Source of the DNA: Palsa-189 sp963803735
GTDB taxonomy: Bacteria > Acidobacteriota > Terriglobia > Acidiferrales > UBA7541
Direction of reading: 5' to 3'
NCBI GenBank assembly: GCA_963803735.1
Contig: CAWDNV010000022.1
Span: forward strand, 1 to 64,000
Length of the DNA stretch: 64,000 bases
Made by a program: the position numbers and the translations under genes. The notes below the pieces were generated by a model, which saw only the letters and a list, made by a program, of their open reading frames with translations, was not told the origin of the DNA and did no database searches. This document shows, in pieces, positions 8,486 through 17,310 of this stretch; positions within the stretch are counted from its first letter, which is position 1, and every line of letters starts with the position of its first letter.

Positions 8486-9857
8486 CTTTGGCCGCCTCTC
8501 TTCCGGCGATCCGGCCGAAAACGGCTCCGATAGCCATACCTATGCCGGCGATATAGCCTTCGCCGAGGATGTTGCCTGCCATAATTTCGCCCGCGGCAAA
8601 CAGATTGGCAGAAGGCCGCTCGTCTTGCATCAGGACGCGCGCGTTCTGATCCACTTTCAGGCCCAAATACGTGAAGGTAATGCCGGGACGCAGCGGGTAG
8701 CCGATGAAGGGCGGCACATCGATCGGCCGCGCCCAATGCGTTTTCGGCGGAGCAATTCCTTCTGTCCGGCAATCATCGAGGATGCCGGGATCGAATTTGC
8801 CGGGACGCACAGCCCGATTGAATTCCCGTATTGTCGTTTCCAAGCCGGCTGCATCGACGCCAAGTTTCCGGGCTAATTCGCCCATGCTTTCAGCGCGTAT
8901 GGGAGGAAAGGCGGAGGGCATGAAGAGCTTCTCCGACTTGGCATCGGTGATGGCGTAAGCGATCTGCTCCGGGCACTGAGCCACCAGCCGCCCCCAAATC
9001 GCATAGCGCTTGGGCCAGATGTCTTCGCCTTCATCATAAAAGCGGCGCCCTGCGCGGTCGACCACGATGCTGAAAGGAACGCAGTCCAGACGCGAGACGA
9101 TTCCGCCGTCAAATTTGGGCGCGCGGGCGTCCACTGCGACAGCATGGCATTGCGTCGGATCACCGACCGGCGCGGCACCCTGATCGAGAAGATTTTTCAG
9201 AACCACGCCCTGCGCATAGGGCGTGCCTCGCACGATGAAATTGCGGGCGGCATCTCCCCAATACTCACGCAGCCAATCGATATTGGCCTGGAATCCTCCC
9301 GACGAGACGACGACCGTTTTGGGCCGCACGATGCCGGATGCGCCATTTGTCGCGGTCGATACTTCCCGCACCGCGCCGTTGACGAGGCAAAGCGATCGCA
9401 CCTCCGTGTCGTAGGCGACGCTTATTCCCAGGCGTTCGGCGGCGCCGTAGTAAGCGTTCATGAGAGCTTTGCCGCCGCCCAGAAAAAAAGCGTTGGTGCG
9501 GGAGAGACTTAAAGTGCCTTCCAATGCCGGCTGGAAGCGCGCGCCGTGCGCGTGCATCCAGGGCAATAACTCGGAGGTCGCATCGATGGTCATGCGAGCC
9601 AGACGCTCGTCTGTTTTGCCGTGGGTTACGCTCAGCAGGTCGCGCCAATAATCGGAACTCGAATAGCTGCCGGTGAGGGTCGCGGTAGGGGATTGATGCA
9701 TGAGACGCAGGTTGCGGGTGTGGCGGCTGTTGCCGCCGCGGAAGGTTCTGGGCGCATGCTCGAGGACCATGACCGACGCTCCCGCTTCGCGGGCGGCGAT
9801 CGCCGCGGAGAGGCCCGCATTTCCGCCACCCACAACGAGAACGTCACAAGATTCCAT
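8472..9857 (-). CDS. tcuA: FAD-dependent tricarballylate dehydrogenase-like protein (TcuA)
   Basis: 461 residues from ATG 9857. An N-terminal FAD dinucleotide-binding motif (VLVVGGGNAGLSAAIAAREA) is followed by GGNSRHTRN and a fumarate-reductase-like capping domain; the C-terminal part has ANLFAAGEIMAGNILGEGY and GIGMAIGAVFGRIAG, typical of this flavoprotein family. TcuA oxidises tricarballylate to cis-aconitate in the cytoplasm; no signal peptide is seen. The ATG shares one base with the stop of the MmgE/PrpD gene (TGATG). Assignment to tricarballylate rather than another tricarboxylate rests on the tcuABC order. Confidence 0.87.
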   Translation of the reverse strand: MESCDVLVVGGGNAGLSAAIAAREAGASVMVLEHAPRTFRGGNSRHTRNLRLMHQSPTATLTGSYSSSDYWRDLLSVTHGKTDERLARMTIDATSELLPWMHAHGARFQPALEGTLSLSRTNAFFLGGGKALMNAYYGAAERLGISVAYDTEVRSLCLVNGAVREVSTATNGASGIVRPKTVVVSSGGFQANIDWLREYWGDAARNFIVRGTPYAQGVVLKNLLDQGAAPVGDPTQCHAVAVDARAPKFDGGIVSRLDCVPFSIVVDRAGRRFYDEGEDIWPKRYAIWGRLVAQCPEQIAYAITDAKSEKLFMPSAFPPIRAESMGELARKLGVDAAGLETTIREFNRAVRPGKFDPGILDDCRTEGIAPPKTHWARPIDVPPFIGYPLRPGITFTYLGLKVDQNARVLMQDERPSANLFAAGEIMAGNILGEGYIAGIGMAIGAVFGRIAGREAAKVALG

Positions 9858-11350
9858 CACGTGCGCTGCAAAAGCGGGCGCAGTTCGCGAATGTCCTTGA
9901 CGCTTTCGAGCGTGAGGACTTTGTTGATGAGATTTGTGGTCGTTGTCGCGCTGAGTGTCGGAGCCATCAAGTCGCGCGCTTTGGCCACGACCTCATCCCG
10001 GCCCATGGGGTTTTGTGCGGTGCCGCGGACGGCATCCACGCGCTCGCTGAGGCGAGTTCCGTCAGTGAACGTGACTTCCACGATGGACACGCGCTTAGGC
10101 AGCAGTTTTTCGAGTTCCGCATCGGGTACGAGCTGGATTTTGGCGCGCTCGCGAAGGACTGCGGGATCCTGCATGCGGGCTTTTTCATGCGCGGCGCGGA
10201 AGGACGCTGTTTTGTCGATGATCATCACAGCCAGCATGTATTGCAGGCAAATGTCCGGAATATCGCGGTTGTTCACCACGCTGGCCTCATCGGTAGCGAT
10301 GCGCACCGTGACCTGCTTAACCTGGTCCGGCTCGAACGCGCGCTTTTTGCGAATACTTTCGAGCGCGTCGAGCGGCGCCTGAATGGGCGAGCCGACGGTC
10401 CACTTCTTTATATTCGTGCGCACGACTTCGTAGCGCTCGCCCAGTTTGTCGACGAGCCCTGCCGGGTCGGCCTTGGGCAAGCTGGCAACGAGGAAATTAT
10501 CGGCGCCTGAGAAGGCGTCGTTGACGCCGGACCAACCGGATTGGACCAGCAGCGCCGCAGTGACGCCATCGCGCGCCGTCATACCTCCAAAGACAAAAGC
10601 CTTTTCCATATGTTCGGAGTCGCGCATCCAGAAAGCGATGCCGGAGGATTGCTGCGCGGCATAATCGAGCAGCCAGCGCATCTGCTGCTCATTGAGATTC
10701 GCCGCGCAGCCCGCGGCAGCGGCCGCGCCGAAGCCTTCCGAAAGGCTATGGGTATCGCGGTGCGTCTCGTCCATGAAATTTTGCCCGCCCAAGGTCATGG
10801 AGACGCGCGTGCCAACGTCATATCCCAGCGCAATTGCGCGCAAGAACTGGGCTCCATCCGTGGGGAAGCGTTCTCCCGCTGCCAATGCAGCGGGCACAAC
10901 GGCGCAGCCCGGATGCGAAAGCGACGGAGCGTGCGAATCATCGGTTTCATCCGCCTGCGCCAGAACTCCATTGGCGAGCGCGGCCTCGATCGGGCCGCAG
11001 ATCACATTGGAAGCAACTACCGTGGCAACTTTCTCGCCGCCATATGCGCGGGCGAATTGAATGGCGGCCTGGCCCGGAGGAAGTTCGGAGCCCGAAATCA
11101 TGGAAGCGACGGTGTCCAGCAGGTGATGCTTCGTTTTCTCGATGACTTCTTCCGGTAGCGCACGAGCGCGCGCCTGGGCCATGTAAGCGCTGAGCCTGGA
11201 CATCGCGGGACTGACCTGGTCCGCCGCCAGCGCCCGCCAGGGCCTGCATGCCGCCGCAATCATCGCCCAGCCCGCATGCTTCAGAAGCCTACGGCGGCTT
11301 AGATCCGCGCGGCGATAGCGCGCCTCGGTCGTTTGCACTTCATGTGGCAT
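9857..11350 (-). CDS. MmgE/PrpD-family protein with Tat signal
   Basis: 497 residues, ATG 11350 with AAAGGTGGA upstream. Residues 18-45 form a twin-arginine signal (SRRRLLKHAG followed by a hydrophobic stretch ending ALA). The rest is MmgE/PrpD: ASMISGSELPPGQAAIQFA, NGVLAQADETDDSHAPSLSHPG, GYDVGTRV. The family includes 2-methylcitrate dehydratase and cis-aconitate decarboxylase, normally cytosolic. As first gene of the tcu-like operon it could handle cis-aconitate or a related acid, but the Tat signal places it outside the cytoplasm, unlike TcuA. The substrate is not known. Confidence 0.83.
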   Translation of the reverse strand: MPHEVQTTEARYRRADLSRRRLLKHAGWAMIAAACRPWRALAADQVSPAMSRLSAYMAQARARALPEEVIEKTKHHLLDTVASMISGSELPPGQAAIQFARAYGGEKVATVVASNVICGPIEAALANGVLAQADETDDSHAPSLSHPGCAVVPAALAAGERFPTDGAQFLRAIALGYDVGTRVSMTLGGQNFMDETHRDTHSLSEGFGAAAAAGCAANLNEQQMRWLLDYAAQQSSGIAFWMRDSEHMEKAFVFGGMTARDGVTAALLVQSGWSGVNDAFSGADNFLVASLPKADPAGLVDKLGERYEVVRTNIKKWTVGSPIQAPLDALESIRKKRAFEPDQVKQVTVRIATDEASVVNNRDIPDICLQYMLAVMIIDKTASFRAAHEKARMQDPAVLRERAKIQLVPDAELEKLLPKRVSIVEVTFTDGTRLSERVDAVRGTAQNPMGRDEVVAKARDLMAPTLSATTTTNLINKVLTLESVKDIRELRPLLQRT

Positions 11351-11568
11351 ATAAATCCACCTTTCCGGTATCTATTAATCAGGTTTATTAATACCACGAA
11401 AAATCGGCGCGAATGCAATCCAAGGAACCCGGATTAAGGCTGGCTTCAGCTTCATCATGATTATGTAGTGCCAGGATTGTAGATATGCGTCGGGGAAATC
11501 AAAAAAGTTTAAAGCAAAATGTGACCGCGCCAGCATGGTAAGCTGGTCTATATGGCGGGGATGACAAA

Positions 11569-12213
11569 ATGAATCCGGCAGCATTTGTCGCGGAAGCGAT
11601 AGCCGACTTCGGCACAGTAGGCGCGATCGCGCCCAGTTCGCGGTATCTGACGCAGGCCATGCTGCGGCCGCTGCCACTGGAAAATGCGAGGGTGGTGGTC
11701 GAATTGGGGCCGGGCACCGGCGTCATGACGCGCGCCATGCTGGACGTCATGCCTTCTGACGCGACTTTGCTGACGTTTGAGATCAATCCACGGTTTGCTC
11801 GACACCTGAGATCGACTATCAAGGACCCTCGCCTCGTGGTCATCCACGCGCGGGCGGAAGAGCTGCTCGAAGAGCTGAGCCGGCGCGGGTACCGGCACGT
11901 CGATGCGATGCTTTCCTCACTGGCGATGGGCTTGATGTCAGATCGCGAAAGGCACGCGTTACTGAGCGAAATCAGTCTCAGCCTCAGGAAGAAAGGCACG
12001 TTCACGCAGTATCAATACCTGCATGGTTTGCAATTCAGGGACCGGCAACTGAGCAAGTTCGATATGTTCGGGCTTCTGGTGCGCTATTTTCGCTCTGTGA
12101 AACGGACGATTACCTGGCGGAACCTGCCGCCCGCCTTCGTCTTCACCTGCCGAGGAGCCCGGCTCAGCGCCCCGCATGACTCAATCGAAGCTCCCGCATT
12201 CGTGAAAAAGTAA
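11569..12213 (+). CDS. SAM-dependent methyltransferase, PmtA-like
   Basis: 214 residues. ATG 11569 follows GGGGATGACAAA. The opening AIADFGTVGAIAPSSRYLTQAML and the motif I VVVELGPGTGVMTRAML, then LTFEINPRF, are typical of PmtA-type phospholipid N-methyltransferases, which share a fold with rRNA adenine dimethylases. PmtA converts phosphatidylethanolamine to its methylated forms at the inner membrane face. The late YQYLHG and FRSVKRTITWRNLPPAFVFTCR also fit. It stands alone, divergent from the MmgE/PrpD operon. A related lipid or small-molecule methyltransferase is the main alternative. Confidence 0.78.
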   Translation: MNPAAFVAEAIADFGTVGAIAPSSRYLTQAMLRPLPLENARVVVELGPGTGVMTRAMLDVMPSDATLLTFEINPRFARHLRSTIKDPRLVVIHARAEELLEELSRRGYRHVDAMLSSLAMGLMSDRERHALLSEISLSLRKKGTFTQYQYLHGLQFRDRQLSKFDMFGLLVRYFRSVKRTITWRNLPPAFVFTCRGARLSAPHDSIEAPAFVKK

Positions 12214-12257
12214 GCCGGCTCTCGCCGTCGCGTCTTGATAAATGGCGACGGTTGAAT

Positions 12258-13014
12258 CTACTTTGGCCGGCCCGAAAGATGCTTCGCCTCTTGATCGGCT
12301 TGCGTCACGTCATCCAGCCTGCCCAGATCACGCCACTGATACTCATCGGAACGAAACGCAATGATTTTTTCGCCCTGTGCGGCAAGGCGCAGGTAAGGCG
12401 CGATGATGGAAAACACGCCTTCTTCCGTCATCAGCGAGAAAAGGCGCGGAGAGATGACGTGAATGCCGGAAAAAGCCAGCGCCTTGGGGTGCGACGAGCT
12501 GCGAACCAGTTCGGCCTGGCCGTCCTTGGCCGATTTGCGGCCGCAAAGCTGGAGCTGCTCGTCAAACAGCAGGTAGCGGCTGGTGGGGCGGTCTTGCACT
12601 GCAAGAGTCGCGAGAGCGCGATTTTCTGCGTGAAATTGCGCCATGCGGCGCAGATCGATCGTGCTGATCACATCGACATTGTGCAGAATGAATGGCTCTT
12701 CGGGAGACTGCGAATTCTGCAAGAAGAAGTGAGGCGGCTTTTTTCAGGCCGCCGCCGGTGTCGAGCAAAACGTCGTCCTCGCGGGAAATTTCGACACGCA
12801 TGCCGAAATTTTTGTTCGCGTTCAGGTAATCGACGATCATATCGGCAAAGTGATGCACGTTGACGATCACTTCGCGAATGCCGAAGGAGTTCAAGCGCGC
12901 AAGCGCGATTTCCAGCAGCGTGCGGCCTCCGACTTCCACCAGAGCCTTGGGGCGATGATCCGTGAGCGGCCGCAAACGCGTACCCAGGCCTGCGGCCAAA
13001 ACCATGGCCCTCAT
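12258..13014 (-). pseudogene. MurU-like sugar nucleotidyltransferase, frameshifted
   Basis: ATG 13014 overlaps the upstream stop as ATGA, so translation is coupled. The N-terminal MVLAAGLGTRLRPLTDHRPK signature and VIVNVHHFADMIVDYL are those of sugar-1-phosphate nucleotidyltransferases, closest in pattern to MurU, which makes UDP-MurNAc from MurNAc-1-phosphate. The frame breaks after DTGGGLKKAAS at about 12731 and resumes as FFLQNSQSPEEPFILHNVDVIS, running to 12258. An extra base (TCA-C-TTC) in a CTT repeat explains it. The two parts together give about 250 residues, normal for the family. Either an assembly indel or a recent inactivation. Confidence 0.8.
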
Positions 13015-14457
13015 TTGCCCTGCTTCTCGAGTTCGATGTGGCGGACGACTACGTTGATGCCGTTGCGGGCGCGAAGGCGTTTTGCCAATTGCTCGGCTAG
13101 ATAGACCGAGCGGTGCTGGCCTCCGGTGCAGCCAAACGAGACCATCAGATGCTTGAAGCCGCGGCTCTGATAGTTGCTCAAGCTGGCGTCCACAAGCGAA
13201 GCGGCGCCGGCTAAGAAACTGATGCACGCTTTCTTGCCCGTTGAGATAGTCGATCACCGGCGCGTCTTTGCCGGTGAGAGGCTTAAAGCGCTCTTCGCGT
13301 CCGGGGTTCGGAAGGCTGCGGGCGTCAAAAACGAATCCGCCGCCGTTTCCGCTCTCGTCTTTTGGCGGGCCTCGGTGAAAAGAAAAGCTAAAAACTCGTA
13401 CGGTCAGGTTTTTTGTCTCGGCGGTGGATTCCGACTCCGCCGACAATGTCTGCAATTTCTCGGAATTCAGCATGCCTCTGAAGGCGGCCATCAACGTGGG
13501 CAGCGCGATGGGCAAGTCAACGTGTTCCAGCAGCCAGCGCAAGCTTTTCAACGCGTAAGGGACGCTTTGCAGAAAATGGGTCCTCTGCTCGTAAAAACCG
13601 CGAAAGCCGTACGCGCCTAACGCCTGCATGAGGCGGATGTAAACGTAGGCGTAGTAGTAGCGCATGAAGGTATTGCGGTCGAGGTCGATAAAAGCCGAGA
13701 GCCGGTCAAGATAATTGTCGAGCAACTGCTGGCGGAGTTCGGGCGGCAGGTCGGCCTTGGAATCAAACAAAAGCGAAGCGATGTCGTATTGCAATGCGCC
13801 TTTGCGGCCGCCCTGATAGTCGATGAACCAGGGACAGCCGTCGCGCAACATGACGTTGCGTGACTGAAAATCGCGGTAGAGGAAGTAATCGCCGTCGGCT
13901 TGCAGCAGGAAGTCCGCGAGGCGGACGAAATCGTCTTCGAGCGCCTGCTCGTTGAAGGAAACGCCCGCCAACCTTAGAAAATAGTATTTGAAATAATTCA
14001 AGTCCCAGGCGATGGACTGGCGATCGAAGCTGGAACGCGGATAGCAGACGCTATAGTTCAAACCGCGGCCGGCTTCGACCTGGAAGCGCGGCAACACGGC
14101 AATCACCTTGCGATAGGCTTCGATTACGGGTTCGGCAATCCTTTGGCCGGCTCGATTTGCGGATAGAAACTCAAACAGCGTGGTGTTGCCGAGGTCTTCT
14201 TCGAGATAGGCGCCCTGGTCGAGATCGTACGCATAGATTTCGGGAACCGGCAGCCCATGGCAGCGGAAAAATTTAGAGAATTCGATGAACGCGGCGTTTT
14301 CTTCGCGAACGTTATATAGAACTCCAATCGCTTTGACCTTCCCGTTTGTGAGGCGCACGAGCTTTCGTCCCGAACCGCCCAGGCGGTCATCGACCGGCTC
14401 CACCCGATTCGGCAATGAGTGGAAGCGTTCTTCGAACAGTTTGTTTAGCACGTCCAT
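13011..14457 (-). pseudogene. AmgK-like sugar kinase fused to a RapZ C-terminal domain, frameshifted
   Basis: Residues 1 to about 335 form an aminoglycoside-phosphotransferase fold: VKAIGVLYN, YLEEDLGNTTLFEFL, FLYRDFQSRNVML (catalytic Asp and Asn; His of the usual HxDxxxxN replaced, as in AmgK) and FIDYQGGRKG. AmgK phosphorylates MurNAc/GlcNAc at C1. A RapZ C-terminal domain follows (VRVFSFSFHRGPP, FVFDARSLPNPG, VIDYLNGQESV). At about 13215 the frame breaks; it resumes as DASLSNYQSRGFKHLMVSFG then CTGGQHRSVYLAEQL, the RapZ signature, ending at 13011. In E. coli this domain senses glucosamine-6-phosphate. The fusion suggests a kinase linked to an amino-sugar sensor. Restored length is about 482 residues. 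Confidence 0.82.
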
Positions 14458-14533
14458 GGAATGTTTTCGGGCGATCGTCTTTTTCGGGTTACCGGGTCCT
14501 TACAACTGGCCGCCACAGCAATTCGTACGACGA

Positions 14534-14902
14534 TTAGTTCTTCGATTTTGCGGGTGAGTCGTTCTCCAAAGGAGTTGCATCGTTGCCGGGCAAAAACTCG
14601 TATTTTTCAATGGCCGCAGCCATGCCAGACTTCGAGCCCGGCGTCGGTTCGCAGCGCAGAATGCGTCCCAGGCAACGCACTCGTACAGGTCCGGCCAAGG
14701 TGATTTGGTTCGGCAGAGTCATCTCCACCTCGACCGGTGTGCCGTCTTTGATGCCCTCGGGCAAAACGAAATAGATGCCGTTGGAACTCAGATCCTCGGA
14801 GACGGTGAGGGCTTCCCGCATGCCAGCGCCGTCTTTCCAACGAACGACCAGAGGCGACTGGAGTTCAAAACGATGAGCGCGGCGACGTTCGATAAATGAC
14901 AC
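14534..14902 (-). CDS. PilZ-domain protein
   Basis: 122 residues. The start is chosen at GTG 14902 because GGGAGGA lies 7 bases upstream; a TTG at 14917 is in frame but sits on that ribosome site. The PilZ pattern is seen in ERRRAHRFELQSPLVVRW (c-di-GMP-binding RxxxR) and SSNGIYFVLPEG (the D/NxSxxG element, here DLSSNG). It probably binds c-di-GMP. It lies between ampG and the AmgK-RapZ gene on the same strand, 76 bp from the latter. The single-domain form gives no clue to its target. Confidence 0.83.
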   Translation of the reverse strand: MSFIERRRAHRFELQSPLVVRWKDGAGMREALTVSEDLSSNGIYFVLPEGIKDGTPVEVEMTLPNQITLAGPVRVRCLGRILRCEPTPGSKSGMAAAIEKYEFLPGNDATPLENDSPAKSKN

Positions 14903-14920
14903 GACCGATCCTCCCAAACA

Positions 14921-14970
14921 GCCTAGCAGGGCCGAAAAGCCTATCAGGGCTAAACAGCCTATCAGGGCGA
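14921..14970. repeat. 18-bp tandem repeat, three copies
   Basis: GCCTATCAGGGC-type units start at 14921, 14939 and 14957, an exact 18-bp period; the first copy has G for T in CTATC. The array lies directly upstream of the ribosome site of the PilZ gene, on its 5' untranslated side. Confidence 0.75.
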
Positions 14971-15059
14971 GATTGCGCCGTCGAACGAGTTGCGAGTTAG
15001 CTTAGCACCGTGCATATCAAAATCCCGAGACCGGGAATGTTCTGGGTCTGCAAATCCGG

Positions 15060-16412
15060 TCATAAATTGCGTTGGCCGGCGAGCGAAGAGATTGCTTGCG
15101 CGCGGCGGGATTGCTTGGCGCCGCGCCGGTCAACCCATACCAGCAGCACAAGGGCCGGCAGAGAAGCCACCGTGGTGAGTAGAAAGAAGAGCACCCAGCC
15201 CGTTGCTTCTGAGATCACGCCGCTCGTTGACCCTACGACGGTGCGTCCTAACAGTGCGAGCGAAGCGAGCAGTGCGTACTGAGTTGCCGTAAACTCGGGC
15301 GAACACAAACTAGAGATATAACTGACCAGAGCAGTGCCTGCCATGCCCGTGGTTATATTTTGCGCGGTGACGCAGAACGCGAGGTACCCAATCTTATGGC
15401 CGCCCACGGCTTGGAGCACGTAAGTCAAGTTTCCGAGCGCCTGTATGATTCCGCAGAGAATCAACGAGCGGACAAGCCCAAATCGCACCGTAACGACTCC
15501 GCCCAGGAGCGCCCCTAAAATGACGGTGAAAGGACCGATGAGCTTTGAGACTACGGCGATCTCGTTCAGTGTGAAACCGACGGCAATATAAAGCGGCGTC
15601 GACATTACAGCGGCCATGCCCTCACCCAGCTTGTAATCGAGAATTACGAGCATGATCACAAGCCAGTAGGGCCGGCGCATAAAGTTCGAGAACGGGCCGA
15701 TTACGGCCGTCGAGAACCATTCTTCGACGGCCTTCCACCGATTGGTCTGTCTCCGATGTTGACGATCAGAAACTGCCGCTGGTACAGCAGGCTCGGGTCC
15801 GAGCAAAAACGTCAACATACTGACTGCAAGCAGGACGGCCATGGTGGCGTAGGCTGCAAACCAGCCAAAGCGCGATGCGATGGCCAGGGCACCCGCGCTG
15901 GAAGCCAGCATGCCCATGTAATAGCCGGTCTGGGTCATCGCGGCGCCCGGTCCTTGAAGGTCGACCGGGAGGATTTCGATTCGCCAGGCGTCTATGACGA
16001 TGTCCTGGCTCGCAGAGAGGAAGGCCACCACGCCAGCCAAAACAGCCATGGTGCCTAAATTTCGCTTGGGATCGGACGATCCCAACGCAAGAATTGCCGC
16101 CACCAGGGCGATCTGGATGCTCAACCCCCAACCACGGCGTCGCCCAAAAGGGAGCGGCGGGGGTAGTCGGTCGATCAGTGGCGACCACAGAAATTTCAGT
16201 GCGTAGAAAGAGCTGACCAGAGCAAAAGCCCCAATCGCAGCGCGCTTGATGCCGGCGGTGGCAAGCCAAGCCGAAAGGGTCACAAAAATGAGCATCAGCG
16301 GTAAACCGCTCGAGAAGCCGAGCGCCAGCACTTGCAGCACGTGGCGGTCCGTATAGGCTGCCAGCGAACGCCGCCAGCCGGTCAACTCTTTGTTGGGCGA
16401 TTTATCCTGCAT
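15060..16412 (-). CDS. ampG: AmpG-like muropeptide permease (MFS)
   Basis: 450 residues with about twelve to fourteen membrane segments. It shows LGFSSGLPLMLIFVTLSAWL near the N-terminus and SASQDIVIDAWRIEIL (AmpG DIxxDAxRxExL motif), plus YYMGML. AmpG brings anhydro-muropeptides from the periplasm into the cytoplasm for recycling. The AmgK-like and MurU-like genes lie downstream on the same strand, which supports a cell-wall recycling role without the AmpD-NagZ genes in view. No strong ribosome site precedes ATG 16412; no frameshift is seen. Confidence 0.85.
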   Translation of the reverse strand: MQDKSPNKELTGWRRSLAAYTDRHVLQVLALGFSSGLPLMLIFVTLSAWLATAGIKRAAIGAFALVSSFYALKFLWSPLIDRLPPPLPFGRRRGWGLSIQIALVAAILALGSSDPKRNLGTMAVLAGVVAFLSASQDIVIDAWRIEILPVDLQGPGAAMTQTGYYMGMLASSAGALAIASRFGWFAAYATMAVLLAVSMLTFLLGPEPAVPAAVSDRQHRRQTNRWKAVEEWFSTAVIGPFSNFMRRPYWLVIMLVILDYKLGEGMAAVMSTPLYIAVGFTLNEIAVVSKLIGPFTVILGALLGGVVTVRFGLVRSLILCGIIQALGNLTYVLQAVGGHKIGYLAFCVTAQNITTGMAGTALVSYISSLCSPEFTATQYALLASLALLGRTVVGSTSGVISEATGWVLFFLLTTVASLPALVLLVWVDRRGAKQSRRAQAISSLAGQRNL

Positions 16413-16572
16413 GTCGCACGGAAGCTCGCAGGCCCTGTTTCGTTTGGGCGCAAACGCTCATTTTAATTGCGCTTCCCAGTTTGGACCGAGGTTTTTAAGG
16501 ATTCCGTCCTTAACGGGTACGTGTCCGTCGAGCCTGCCTCCAAAAGGTCCCGGCCGGAGCGCGCGACCGTTC

Positions 16573-16857
16573 TCAGGACGAAGTCCTGCGCTTCTTTGCC
16601 TCGCGAGCCCGCCGGACACGTTCGGAAAGCAGCGATTTGGCGCGATTCAGGACGGCACGCCTTTTGGGGCTCAGATTACGTCCCGCGCGGTTGATGAAAA
16701 AGGTGAGCATGCGCATGCCGGACCCAGGTCCTTTCGGTGAGACTTTTTTGGATGCTAACGTCCGGGCGATCGTGGCCGCATCCTTGTTGAATAATCCAGC
16801 GGGTGGATGAGTCGAGTCCGTTTTAACATTTGCGCTCCACTTCCTTTTAGTGGGCAT
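16573..16857 (-). CDS. DUF3175 protein
   Basis: 94 residues, strongly basic. ATG 16857 follows GGGAGG. The pattern KRKWSANVKTDSTHPPAGLF, then MRMLTFFINRAGRNLSPKRR and LNRAKSLL, matches the DUF3175 family of small proteins with no known function. The basic, helical C-terminus (RVRRAREAKKRR) could bind nucleic acid, but this is a guess. It lies upstream of ampG with 160 bp between, and is probably transcribed separately. Confidence 0.75.
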   Translation of the reverse strand: MPTKRKWSANVKTDSTHPPAGLFNKDAATIARTLASKKVSPKGPGSGMRMLTFFINRAGRNLSPKRRAVLNRAKSLLSERVRRAREAKKRRTSS

Positions 16858-17019
16858 GACTTGCCTCCCTTTTCAGTTAGATGCACAAATTACGTGCCGC
16901 CCAGGTATCCTGGTTTTGAAAGGGAGCTCTGAGTCGGTCGGGTGGTACTTGTCCGCAGAGGCTAAGCATCCAACCTAACGGAGAATGGTTCGCCCGCAAT
17001 TCCGTGAATCGAGGAATCG

Positions 17020-17253
17020 TTGAAACAAAACTCAGCAGATGTTTTGAAGATATTTTCGGATATGCAACGCGAGCGACTGGACCTGCACGTTATCTTCGAA
17101 AGCTCGGGCAATGATCCAGCGGCACGAGCGCAGGTCCTTGACGCGGTGGACGGCCTGGTACGGGAAGGGCTTCTGGAATCTGCCGGCGGCGATTTTTATG
17201 TTTTGACCGACAAAGGCAAACAGGCGCTGGCCCTATCGAAGCGGACCCAATAG
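17020..17253 (+). CDS. Small winged-helix-like protein
   Basis: 77 residues from TTG 17020 with GAGG 5 bases upstream. The pattern (RAQVLDAVDGLVREGLLESA, then DFYVLTDKGKQAL) is typical of a small winged-helix domain like those of PadR or MarR C-terminal halves. No other domain is present. It may be a DNA-binding or protein-binding module. It is convergent with the FHA gene downstream. Confidence 0.55.
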   Translation: MKQNSADVLKIFSDMQRERLDLHVIFESSGNDPAARAQVLDAVDGLVREGLLESAGGDFYVLTDKGKQALALSKRTQ

Positions 17254-17310
17254 TACGTCTTATCGAGCTCCCCGACTGCTCAGGCCGACGCGCCACTCGC
17301 TTGATTCAGT

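Noticed and set aside
14921..14970. CRISPR array
   Set aside because: The units are 18 bp with no unique spacers; it is a simple tandem repeat, as is 48936-48983.
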